From NCBI GenBank assembly GCA_019118505.1, contig DWYU01000108.1:1-47339 (forward strand): a stretch of 47,339 nt of DNA, in the 5' to 3' direction. Position numbers and translations under genes: made by a program. Origin of the DNA: Candidatus Oscillibacter excrementavium (GTDB taxonomy: Bacteria; Bacillota; Clostridia; Oscillospirales; Oscillospiraceae). The notes beneath the pieces were generated by a model. The model was not told the origin of the DNA, did not search any database, and worked only from the letters and a program-made list of their open reading frames with translations. This document shows positions 38,493-45,721 of this stretch, piece after piece (the stretch's first letter is position 1; the number at the start of each line of letters is the position of its first letter).

Positions 38493-39704
38493 ATGAGCAC
38501 CGGCCATCCTTATGTAAAAAACGAGATGTTCCGGGAGACCTGTCCCATCAGCATTTACGACGTGGCGGCGGTGGAGAGCTGGCTGGAGGACCTGGTCCGC
38601 AGGGGATACCGTCCCATCGGCTTTACTGGCTTCAAGGTGGAACTCCTGCCGGACGAGCCCCGGGAGAGCCGCTTCCGGCTCCAGCCCCTCCAGCGGAGAA
38701 AGGAGGTCCTGGACCCGGAGCGGGTGGAGGCGTACCGGGTTATGGGCTGGCAGCTGGTGGGGCAGCTGGGCCCCTTCTGGGTCTGGCGGTGCGAGGACCC
38801 CAATGCCCCGGAGCTGGACACGGACCCGGTGGTCCAGGGGGAGGGGTACCGGTATCTGAAGCGGCGGATGCTCCGCCGCACCGTGGGGTATGGGCTGGTT
38901 TGGCTGGCACTTCTGGGGTTCGATATTTGGGTTGCTGCTGATGTCTCCCTGCGGGCGGTCCTGGATGGGGGCAGTTGGTTAGAGTTGATTGCAAGACCGT
39001 TGGTCTCCCTGGCACTGATGGTGATGATCGGCGTGGAAATCTGGCTGGACGCCCGGAACACCCGGCGGCTGTGGCGGACCCTGACGGCGGGCGTTCCTCT
39101 GGAACGGCCCAGGCCCTACCGCCGCCAGCTGTGGATGGGCCGAATCGCCTATGCCGCCATCATGGCCGTCCTGGCGCTGAATCTGGTGGTCAGCTTTCAA
39201 GACCTGGACAACAGTCCCTCCGGCTGGGACCATGCGGAGTGGACCGTCTATGAAGAGGGGGAGCGTCCGCCGGCGCAGGTGATTCTGGCGGAACTGGCCG
39301 CCCTGGACGGCCTGGACCCGGAGTGGACGGACGTGCGGGAGAAGTCCCTCCCCATTGCGCCGGAGATGTACGCGGTGCGCCAGCTTGCATACCTGCCGGA
39401 TGTAGGGCAAATCTCCTGTTACACCGAGTATTACCGGATGCTGACAGAAGGACTGGCCCGGGATCTGACGGAGGAGCTGACCGGAAACCGCGCCGGGTTT
39501 CTGGACAGAGAGCCGGAGTTGCCTCTGGAACCAGTTTCCGTTCCCGGCACAGACGGCTTCTGGTGGGCGGAGGAGAACAGAACGATGGCCCACGACCAAT
39601 TTGCCGTGCTCCGGCAGGGGAAACAAGTCCTGGCCATCTGGTATACCGGCCCCACAGATCTGCGGACAGAGACGGCATATCTGGCCTCCCTGCTGCCGGA
39701 TTGA
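38493..39704 (+). CDS. DUF2812 membrane protein, paralogue 4
   Basis: 403 residues, the most divergent copy. The DUF2812 domain spans about 15-125 (DVAAVESWLEDLVRRGYRPI, RFRLQPLQRRKE, GWQLVGQLGPFWVWRCEDP). Hydrophobic segments lie at about 133-152, 165-185 and 215-233. The outer domain is about 170 residues long with no obvious similarity to paralogues 2 and 3, except for a final FAVLRQGKQVLAIWYTG that mirrors their LRLGDQVW strand. It ends LASLLPD and lacks the AAVLxEFQ tail. It starts 15 bases after paralogue 3 and is the last large gene of the padR operon. Confidence 0.83.
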   Translation: MSTGHPYVKNEMFRETCPISIYDVAAVESWLEDLVRRGYRPIGFTGFKVELLPDEPRESRFRLQPLQRRKEVLDPERVEAYRVMGWQLVGQLGPFWVWRCEDPNAPELDTDPVVQGEGYRYLKRRMLRRTVGYGLVWLALLGFDIWVAADVSLRAVLDGGSWLELIARPLVSLALMVMIGVEIWLDARNTRRLWRTLTAGVPLERPRPYRRQLWMGRIAYAAIMAVLALNLVVSFQDLDNSPSGWDHAEWTVYEEGERPPAQVILAELAALDGLDPEWTDVREKSLPIAPEMYAVRQLAYLPDVGQISCYTEYYRMLTEGLARDLTEELTGNRAGFLDREPELPLEPVSVPGTDGFWWAEENRTMAHDQFAVLRQGKQVLAIWYTGPTDLRTETAYLASLLPD

Positions 39705-39767
39705 CCTCTATCCCCGTCAAGAAATCCCCCGCCGCCTCATACACTCTCACCAGGGAGGTGCCGGGGG

Positions 39768-39950
39768 ATGGATGCCTATGAGTGGAGCGCGGGGGTCTAT
39801 GCCCTGGCGGTGGCCCTGTCCCGGAGCATGACCGCGGAGGAGACGGAGCGTATGGCCCTGCTGTTCACCCAGCTGGGCACCACGCTGGATACCCTGGCCG
39901 CCCTGCGGCAGCTGGAGGAGGGCGGCCGGGAGACGGAAGCCGGGCTTTGA
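39768..39950 (+). CDS. Small helical protein, unknown
   Basis: 60 residues, starting at an ATG preceded by GGGAGGTG. The sequence (AYEWSAGVYALAVALSRSMT, then ALLFTQLGTTLDTLAALRQL) is a predicted pair of amphipathic helices. It resembles small Oscillospiraceae proteins filed under DUF6774, though I am unsure of that assignment. It lies 63 bases after the last DUF2812 gene and before a strong bidirectional terminator, so it probably shares the padR transcript. No membrane segment is convincing. Confidence 0.5.
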   Translation: MDAYEWSAGVYALAVALSRSMTAEETERMALLFTQLGTTLDTLAALRQLEEGGRETEAGL

Positions 39951-39961
39951 ATTGCAGAGAG

Positions 39962-40005
39962 AACGCCCCGGCTGGGACCGCGCAGGTCCCAGCCGGGGCG
40001 TTTTT
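39962..40005. terminator. Strong bidirectional terminator
   Basis: AACGCCCCGGCTGGGACC (39962-39979), loop GCGCA, exact complement 39985-40002, then TTT. It separates the padR-DUF2812 operon from the converging sulfur operon. Confidence 0.92.
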
Positions 40006-40014
40006 CCGTTTGAC

Positions 40015-40266
40015 TTACTTCAGCACGTCCGCCAGGTCCAGGGTGACGGTGCCGTCCTCCAGCACAAAGGCCGGGATGCCGATGCTGCCGTTTTCCCGGA
40101 CGCTCTCATACAGAGGGCTGCTCTCCCGCAGGGCCAGATAGGTCCGCAGGTCCGGCAGGCTGGCGGAGAGGTTCTTGAACGTGATGTCCGCCTTGGCCTC
40201 ACAGAGCTTGTTGAGGGCGTACAGGGTGTCGGGGCACAGGTGGCTGCCGATGACGGTGACTTTCAT
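40015..40266 (-). CDS. Glutaredoxin-like small protein
   Basis: 83 residues, a short thioredoxin fold. The first strand MKVTVIGSHLCPDT carries a single active-site-like Cys11 (CPDT, a monothiol form of CPxC). GIPAFVLEDGTVTLD provides the cis-Pro and GSIG-type glutathione-fold region. It is the last gene of the minus-strand unit patB/malY - symporter - ridA - this gene, 12 bases after ridA. A role in handling thiols or persulfides released by the C-S lyase is inferred from context. Most clostridia lack glutathione, so the partner is unclear. Confidence 0.75.
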   Translation of the reverse strand: MKVTVIGSHLCPDTLYALNKLCEAKADITFKNLSASLPDLRTYLALRESSPLYESVRENGSIGIPAFVLEDGTVTLDLADVLK

Positions 40267-40278
40267 ATCCCTGCCTCC

Positions 40279-40647
40279 TTACTTGACCGCGATGGCCTCG
40301 ATCTCGCACAGGGCGCCCTTGGGCAGATCCTTCACGGCGAAGCAGCTGCGGGCGGGCTTGGAGGTGAAGTACTTGGCGTACACCTCGTTGAAGGCGCCGA
40401 AGTCGACGATGTCCGCCAGGAAGCAGGTGGTCTTGATCACCTTGTCCGCGCCGGAGCCGGCGGCCTCCAGAATGGCCAGCACGTTCTTGCAGCTCCACTC
40501 CGCCTGGGCGGCGATGCCCTCGGGCATGGAGCCGTCAGCGGGGTTCACCGGCAGCTGGCCGGAGGTGATGACAAAGCCGTTGGCCTCATAGGCCTGGGAA
40601 TAGGGTCCGATGGCGCCGGGGGCGTTCTTGGTATCGATGACAGTCAT
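40279..40647 (-). CDS. ridA: RidA enamine/imine deaminase
   Basis: 122 residues, full length. RidA hydrolyses reactive 2-aminoacrylate and other enamines to keto acids and ammonia. GPYSQAYEANGFVITSGQLP begins the fold. KPARSCFAVKDLPKGALCEI (about 97-116) is the signature with the catalytic Arg100 and the Glu of EIEAIA. The ATG follows AAAAGGAG. It belongs directly with a PLP-dependent C-S lyase and a cysteine desulfidase, both of which can release 2-aminoacrylate, so the biological logic is clear. Confidence 0.93.
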   Translation of the reverse strand: MTVIDTKNAPGAIGPYSQAYEANGFVITSGQLPVNPADGSMPEGIAAQAEWSCKNVLAILEAAGSGADKVIKTTCFLADIVDFGAFNEVYAKYFTSKPARSCFAVKDLPKGALCEIEAIAVK

Positions 40648-40701
40648 GGTTGGATACTCCTTTTCTAAAATCAGTTGATGGGATTTCTGCGGGAATAGGG
40701 G

Positions 40702-41961
40702 TCAGGCGGTCTCCTTCTTGGCGGCCATGGCCTTCACCAGCCAGTCCTTGCCCTCCACGATCCGGGTGACCAGCATGGAGGCGATGGTGTCGCCGGAGGA
40801 GTTCAGGCAGGTGGCGGCAGGGTCGAAGATGAAGCCCAGGGTGGCGATGATGGGGAAGGCCTCGGCGGGGAAGTTGAACATGGAGACGATCAGCATCTCG
40901 CCCACCAGACCGCCGCCGGGGGCGCCGGAGAGGACGAAGGCGGACAGGATGGCCACCACGATGGCCATGGCGTAGGTGTCCGCGCCGGTAAATTCCATGT
41001 TGAAGATGCCGTACAGGAAGGCGATCTTCACGATGGAGCTCAGAACGGAGCCGTCCATGTGCATGGTGCAGCCCATGGGCAGCACCAGATCGCTGACGTC
41101 CTTGGGCACGCCGATGTTGTCACAGGCTTCCTTGTTCACGGGGATGGTGGCGGCGGAGGACTGGGTGGCGAAGGCGGTGATGGCAGGCGGGAAGATGTTC
41201 TTGATCATTCTCTTCACGCCCAGCTTGCCGCCGGCCAGGAAGGCGTACAGGGGGAAGAAAATAACGCCGTACAGCAGGCACAGGGGGTAGTAGACCAGCA
41301 TGGAGCGGCCGTAGTCGCCCACGATCTCCGGGCCGTAGGTGGCCACCAGATTGGCGAAGTAGGCGCCCAGGCCGATGGGGGCGATGAACATGATGACGCC
41401 CACGAACTTCATGATGATGTCGTTCAGGTTCATGAGCAGCTTGCCCATGGGGCTCTCGTCGCCGCCGCAGGCGGACACACAGAAGCCGAAGATGATGGCA
41501 AAGATGATCAGGGGCAGCATGTTGGACTTATCCCACAGATCGGAGAAGTCGGACACGGTCAGAGTGCTGACCAGCAGCTCGCCGGCGCTCTGGGCCTCGC
41601 CGGCCTCGCCGGCCGTCAGCTGGATGGAGGTGCCGGCGGAAGGGCTGAACAGGTTCACCCACAGCAGCACACAGGCCGCGGCGATCAGGCCGGTGAAGAT
41701 GAAAGTGCCGATGGTGGAGCCCAGGATCTTGCCCAGCCGCTTCATGTTGGCCATGCTGCCAACCGCGGAGGCGATGGACACGAACACCAGGGGAACCACG
41801 ATGGTGAACAGCAGGTTCAGGAAGATGTCGCCGATGGGCTTGATGGTGGTGCCCACGGCAGGGGCAAAGGCCCCGATGAGGGCGCCGATGATGATGCCGC
41901 CCAGGATCAGGATCAGGCTTCCGTACTGCTGCCAGAAGCTCTTCTTTTGAATGGTTGCCAT
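40702..41961 (-). CDS. Dicarboxylate/amino acid:cation symporter (DAACS), likely cystine or cysteine-type substrate
   Basis: 419 residues with about eight transmembrane helices and two re-entrant loops. ITAFATQSSAATIPVNKEAC is the serine-rich loop (HP1), LPMGCTMHMDGS is the TM7 motif, and VLSGAPGGGLVGEMLI is the HP2 region. The family moves glutamate, aspartate, C4-dicarboxylates, or cystine (TcyP of Bacillus) with Na+ or H+. The neighbouring C-S lyase, RidA and CyuA suggest a sulfur amino acid as substrate; this is inference. The ATG at 41961 has AGGAGGAGCC upstream. It lies 40 bases after patB/malY with no terminator between, so they are co-transcribed. Confidence 0.88.
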   Translation of the reverse strand: MATIQKKSFWQQYGSLILILGGIIIGALIGAFAPAVGTTIKPIGDIFLNLLFTIVVPLVFVSIASAVGSMANMKRLGKILGSTIGTFIFTGLIAAACVLLWVNLFSPSAGTSIQLTAGEAGEAQSAGELLVSTLTVSDFSDLWDKSNMLPLIIFAIIFGFCVSACGGDESPMGKLLMNLNDIIMKFVGVIMFIAPIGLGAYFANLVATYGPEIVGDYGRSMLVYYPLCLLYGVIFFPLYAFLAGGKLGVKRMIKNIFPPAITAFATQSSAATIPVNKEACDNIGVPKDVSDLVLPMGCTMHMDGSVLSSIVKIAFLYGIFNMEFTGADTYAMAIVVAILSAFVLSGAPGGGLVGEMLIVSMFNFPAEAFPIIATLGFIFDPAATCLNSSGDTIASMLVTRIVEGKDWLVKAMAAKKETA

Positions 41962-42001
41962 AAAAGGCTCCTCCTCACTTTACCAATCTCTTTTCAAATG
42001 G

Positions 42002-43171
42002 TCACAGGGACTTGACCGCCGCCTCCAGCTGCTTCATGGCCTGCTCCAGCACGCTGCGGGGGCAGGCGGCGTTGAGCCGCATGTAGCCGCTCAGGCTGCG
42101 GCCGAAGGTGTAGCCCTCGTTGAGGCCCAGCTTGGCCTTCTCGATCATGAAGCGGCGCAGCGCCTCGTTGTCCAGGCCCAGCTCCCGGCAGTCCAGCCAC
42201 ATCAGGTAGGTGGCGTCGGGGGCGTAGGTCTTGATCTGGGGAATGTGCTCCCTGCAGTAGTTGACCACGAAGTCGAAGTTGTCGGACAGATAGGCCAGCA
42301 GCTGCTCCAGCCACTCCTCGCCCTCGTTGAAGGCGGCCTGCATGGCGGTGAGGGAGAAGGCGTTGTTGCGGTGGATGTCCATGCACTGCCAGTAGTGGTC
42401 AAAGACCTGCTTCATGTGGGCGTTGGGGAACACCGCGGTGGAGGCCTGCAGGCCCGCCAGGTTGAAGGTCTTGGTGCCGGAGATGCCGGTGACCACATAC
42501 TGGGCGGCCTCGGGGGACACGGTGGCGGTGGGGGTGTGCTTCTTGCCGTGGAAGATCAGGTCGGAGTGGATCTCGTCGGAGAACAGAACCACATGGTGCT
42601 TCATGCACAGCTCCACCATGCGGCGCAGCTCCTCAGGGGTCCACACGATGCCCAGGGGGTTGTGGGGGTTGCACAGCAGGAACAGGTCGGCCTCCTCCAG
42701 CTTGGCCTCAAAGTCGGCCCAGTTCATCTCCCACTTGCCGTCCTTCTCAATAAACTGGTTCTCCAGCACCCTGCGGTTCCACGCCTCGGTCATGTCGTAG
42801 AACTCGGAGTACACCGGGGTCTGGATGAGGACGCTGCCCCCCTCGGGGGTGAACAGCTTCACCATGGCGCTGATGGTCTGCACCACGCCCAGGCTGAAGC
42901 TCATCAGGCTCTGGTCGATGTCCCAGCCGTTGCGGCGCTTCTGCCAGCCCCGGATGGCCTCAAAATAGGAGTCCGGGCGGCTGGTGTAGCCCCAGATGCC
43001 CTCCTGGGCCCGCTTGCCCAGGGCGTCAATGATGGGCTGGGCGGTCTTGAAGTCCATGTCGGCGATCCACAGAGGGATGACATCGTCGGTGCCGAATTTC
43101 TTCTTCCGCTCATCGTACTTGGCCGCGCAGTTTTTGCTGCGGTCAACCACCACATCAAAATCATACTTCAT
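42002..43171 (-). CDS. MalY/PatB-type PLP-dependent C-S beta-lyase
   Basis: 389 residues, a fold-type I aminotransferase-like enzyme. MalY/PatB members cleave cystathionine, cysteine or cystine to thiol, pyruvate and ammonia by way of 2-aminoacrylate. IPLWIADMDFKTAQPIIDAL is the diagnostic N-terminal motif. GYTSRPDSYFEAI, LLCNPHNPLGIVW and FSDEIHSDLI line the cofactor site. The PLP lysine lies in SGTKTFNLAG, near residue 235. Length and motifs are complete. The gene starts at ATG 43171 after AGGAAAGGCAGG, about 60 nt downstream of a sigma-54 promoter. It is first in the unit with symporter, ridA and glutaredoxin-like gene. Aminotransferase activity on related compounds cannot be excluded. Confidence 0.9.
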   Translation of the reverse strand: MKYDFDVVVDRSKNCAAKYDERKKKFGTDDVIPLWIADMDFKTAQPIIDALGKRAQEGIWGYTSRPDSYFEAIRGWQKRRNGWDIDQSLMSFSLGVVQTISAMVKLFTPEGGSVLIQTPVYSEFYDMTEAWNRRVLENQFIEKDGKWEMNWADFEAKLEEADLFLLCNPHNPLGIVWTPEELRRMVELCMKHHVVLFSDEIHSDLIFHGKKHTPTATVSPEAAQYVVTGISGTKTFNLAGLQASTAVFPNAHMKQVFDHYWQCMDIHRNNAFSLTAMQAAFNEGEEWLEQLLAYLSDNFDFVVNYCREHIPQIKTYAPDATYLMWLDCRELGLDNEALRRFMIEKAKLGLNEGYTFGRSLSGYMRLNAACPRSVLEQAMKQLEAAVKSL

Positions 43172-43240
43172 CGCTGCTTACCTGCCTTTCCTTCTCTGGA
43201 TTGGGTTTTTATTTCAGGCTGTACGCTTGCCCCTGTTTTA

Positions 43241-43257
43241 AGCAATCGGCGTGCCGA
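43241..43257 (-). promoter_or_regulatory. Sigma-54 promoter of the patB/malY operon
   Basis: Minus strand TCGGCACGCCGATTGCT: GG (43255-43254) and GC (43243-43242) are separated by exactly 10 bp. It matches TTGGCAC-N5-TTGCW at all but one position. The start site should fall near 43230. Confidence 0.85.
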
Positions 43258-43333
43258 ACTATGCCAGCTTCCGCAATATTATCCGATCTACACAATTTCT
43301 ATTCTCTTCCTTTGTATAAAACAGATAAAAGCA

Positions 43334-43363
43334 CCGCCGGACACTCTTACCAGTGTCCGGCGG
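43334..43363 (-). terminator. Terminator of the sigma-54 activator gene
   Basis: CCGCCGGACACT (43334-43345) pairs with AGTGTCCGGCGG (43352-43363). On the minus strand TGCTTTTATCTGTTTT follows. It lies between the enhancer array and the patB/malY promoter. Confidence 0.85.
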
Positions 43364-43389
43364 CGCCCCCGACGCAAGCCGGGGAAACA

Positions 43390-43425
43390 GGTTAAATCGG
43401 TTAAAAAGGTTAAATCGGTCAAACC
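43390..43425 (-). promoter_or_regulatory. Four-unit 9-bp direct-repeat array, candidate enhancer for patB/malY
   Basis: The plus strand reads GGTTAAATC, GGTTAAAAA, GGTTAAATC, GGTCAAACC without gaps. In the direction of the patB/malY promoter this is GGTTTGACC GATTTAACC TTTTTAACC GATTTAACC, consensus NNTTTRACC. It begins four bases from the activator stop codon, and its centre lies about 150 bp upstream of the -24 element. A three-unit version lies before cyuA. Confidence 0.75.
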
Positions 43426-43428
43426 AAT

Positions 43429-45504
43429 TCAGGGCTTCTCCTCCGTTACCAGTCGGCGGCACAGGGCCCGGCCGGCTGGGGTGAGCCGTGTGCCCCCTCT
43501 CCCCCGGCTCACCCGGGCCAGGCCCGCCTGATCCAGGGCGGAGAGGATGCGCCGCACCTCCTGCTGGGAGCAGGGCAGCCCCGCCGCCTTGGCGGCGGCC
43601 AGGATGGCATCCCGGCCCAGGCTGCGCCCCTCCCGGTCGGCCTGGTAGAGCCGGGAGAGCACAAACCGCTCGTCCTCCTGGGGGCAGTCCGCCAGCCGCG
43701 GGGGCTGCGCCCCGGCCCCGCCGGCCTCCGGCAGGCCGGCGGGCAGATAGTGAAAGGTGGGCGGCAGCTCCTCCGGCCCCACCACCGGGCTGCCGGTATA
43801 GCTGAAATACTCCACCACGTTGCGCAGCTCCCGGATATTCCCCCGCCACTGGTGGGTGAGCAGCAGCCGCTCCAGCTCGGGCGACAGGGTGAAGGAGGCG
43901 CCGATGCCCTTCCGGAAGTGGTCGATGAGCAGCAGCAGATCCCCCTCCCGCTCCCGCAGGGGCGGGATCAGCACGGGCAGGGTGTTGAGGCGGTAGTAGA
44001 GATCCCGCCGGAAGGTGCCCTCCTCCACCATCTTGTCCAGGTTTTCGTTGGTGGCTGCCACGATGCGCACGTCCACCGAGACGATGCGGTTGCCCCCCAC
44101 CCGCATGATCTCCCGCTCCTGGAGCACCCGCAGCAGCTTGCACTGGAGGGCGGTGCTCATGCCCTCCACCTCGTCCAGAAACAGGGTGCCCTTGTGGGCG
44201 AACTCGAACAGGCCGGGCTTGCCCCCCTTCCGGGCGCCGGTGAAGGCCCCCTCCTCGTAGCCGAACAGCTCGCTCTCCAGCAGGTTTTCCGGCATGGCGG
44301 CGCAGTTGATGGCTACAAAGGGCCCGTTTGCCCGGGGAGAGGCGTTGTGAACCGCGTGGGCAAAGAGCTCCTTGCCGGTGCCCGTCTCCCCGATGAGGAG
44401 GACGGGGAGCTGGGTGAGGGACATCTTCTTTAATATGGTGATGCACCGCCGGATGGCCGGTGACTGGCCCACCACGTCGTCAAAGGTGTACTTGGCCCGG
44501 TAGCCCTTGTGGAGCAGCTGGCTGCGCAGCTCGTTCTGCCGGTTCTCCGCGTCGCTGAACCGCTGCACCGTGGCGAAGGCGCCGATGCAGGCGCCCCCCC
44601 GGAGCACCGGCGCCACCGCCACGTTCATGTTGACGCCGTTGGCGCTCACCACCTGGGCGGGCTGGGGGGCCCGCTCGGCCAGGCATCTGGCAAAGGGGAC
44701 GAAGGGGTACACCTCCGCCGCCGGGCGCTGGAGGGCCCGGGCACCGGGGATGCCGGTGATCTCCTCCAGCTTGTGGTTGCTGGCAAACACCTCTCCCCGC
44801 TCGTTGACCCCCACGATGCCCTCGTCCAGGATCTCCATGAGGATCTCAAACTGGCTCTCCAGCCGCAGGCCCCGGGCAAACACCCGGTCGAAGCTGTAGG
44901 TATTGGCGGCCACATCCCGCTGGTACTGCTCAAACTCCGGGGTCTCCAGCAGCTCCTCGAAGCCCAGGCGGAGGGCCGCCTCGATCATGGTGGAGCTGTC
45001 GCACACCCGCTGGCCGATGTCGATGATCTCCCTGGCTCCGGCGGGGACATAGCGGGTCTCCTGGGGGGTGATCACAAAGTCATACTGGCTCATATCCGGC
45101 TCCGGCGCGCCGGGATGGTAGAGATCGAAGTCCAGCTGGTTCACCCCCAGCTGGTTGAGGCGGGTCACCGCCTCCCGGCACATCTTGTCGCTCAGGTTGA
45201 CGAACAGAACCTTTTTGCCGGCGGGCAGGGCCTGGAGCCTGTGCACCACGTCCCAGCGGAGGGTGACGTGGATCTCCATCATCTCCCCGTCGATGGGCAC
45301 ATAGCGGTGCATATCTCCCAGGGAGTCGAAGGCGTCGGTGGTGACCATATAGAGGTCGTACTTGCGGGGCATGTGCTCCACCGAGCCGTCCCGCACACTG
45401 TAGGAGCACACGGCAATCCGGTCGCTGAAGAGTTTCTGTACCTGCTGGGCATAGAACTGCCCGGCATAGGCGTCCAGGGAGATGACCGCCACATTCTTTT
45501 TCAA
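43429..45504 (-). CDS. Sigma-54-dependent transcriptional activator of the sulfur amino acid locus
   Basis: 691 residues. The N-terminal region of about 200 residues looks alpha/beta (YDLYMVTTDAFD, YDFVITPQETRYVPAGAREI) and could be a PrpR_N-like signal domain. A PAS-like domain follows (about 215-325: LMEILDEGIVGVNERGEVFA). The AAA+ domain (about 340-575) has Walker A GETGTGKE (372-379), the sigma-54 contact loop GAFTGA (419-424), Walker B GTLFLDEVE (439-447) and the arginine finger region FRRDLYYRL. The C-terminus (about 610-690) reads like a winged helix (VRRILSALDQAGLARVSRGR, then GGTRLTPAGRALCRRL) instead of the usual Fis-type helix-turn-helix. The start is TTG at 45504, after AGGAGGG. 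Its own upstream DNA holds the cyuA repeat array, so autoregulation is likely. Confidence 0.9.
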   Translation of the reverse strand: MKKNVAVISLDAYAGQFYAQQVQKLFSDRIAVCSYSVRDGSVEHMPRKYDLYMVTTDAFDSLGDMHRYVPIDGEMMEIHVTLRWDVVHRLQALPAGKKVLFVNLSDKMCREAVTRLNQLGVNQLDFDLYHPGAPEPDMSQYDFVITPQETRYVPAGAREIIDIGQRVCDSSTMIEAALRLGFEELLETPEFEQYQRDVAANTYSFDRVFARGLRLESQFEILMEILDEGIVGVNERGEVFASNHKLEEITGIPGARALQRPAAEVYPFVPFARCLAERAPQPAQVVSANGVNMNVAVAPVLRGGACIGAFATVQRFSDAENRQNELRSQLLHKGYRAKYTFDDVVGQSPAIRRCITILKKMSLTQLPVLLIGETGTGKELFAHAVHNASPRANGPFVAINCAAMPENLLESELFGYEEGAFTGARKGGKPGLFEFAHKGTLFLDEVEGMSTALQCKLLRVLQEREIMRVGGNRIVSVDVRIVAATNENLDKMVEEGTFRRDLYYRLNTLPVLIPPLREREGDLLLLIDHFRKGIGASFTLSPELERLLLTHQWRGNIRELRNVVEYFSYTGSPVVGPEELPPTFHYLPAGLPEAGGAGAQPPRLADCPQEDERFVLSRLYQADREGRSLGRDAILAAAKAAGLPCSQQEVRRILSALDQAGLARVSRGRGGTRLTPAGRALCRRLVTEEKP

Positions 45505-45531
45505 GGGAAGGCCCTCCTTTTCTGGCCAATT

Positions 45532-45558
45532 TCTTTGACCAGTTTAACCGATTTAACA
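45532..45558 (+). promoter_or_regulatory. Three-unit 9-bp direct-repeat array, candidate enhancer for cyuA
   Basis: The plus strand reads TCTTTGACC AGTTTAACC GATTTAACA, the same NNTTTRACC consensus and orientation relative to the promoter as at 43390-43425. The two sites share the 15-mer TTTAACCGATTTAAC. The centre is about 100 bp upstream of the -24 element and 40 bp upstream of the divergent activator start codon. Confidence 0.75.
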
Positions 45559-45643
45559 CCTATTTTGGCCGCTGCCCGCCCCTTTGTCAAGTCCCAGAGG
45601 CCGATTTTCCCCGTTTTTCCACTCTTTTTCCCGCCGAAATGAG

Positions 45644-45660
45644 TTGGCACGCCGGTTGCA
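45644..45660 (+). promoter_or_regulatory. Sigma-54 promoter of cyuA
   Basis: TTGGCACGCCGGTTGCA: GG at 45646-45647 and GC at 45658-45659 with 10 bp between, a full match to the -24/-12 consensus. The predicted leader to the ATG at 45722 is about 50 nt and ends AAAAGGAGAGAATCGCA. Confidence 0.9.
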
Positions 45661-45721
45661 TATCTGTCAGTGCAGAAAACAAAGCCGCCCGGCCGGGGCG
45701 ACTGAAAAGGAGAGAATCGCA

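Noticed and set aside
43390-43425. Short tandem repeats as a CRISPR or iteron-type origin
   Set aside because: The units are only 9 bp, lack spacers, and are tied to sigma-54 promoters at both sites, so an enhancer reading fits better.
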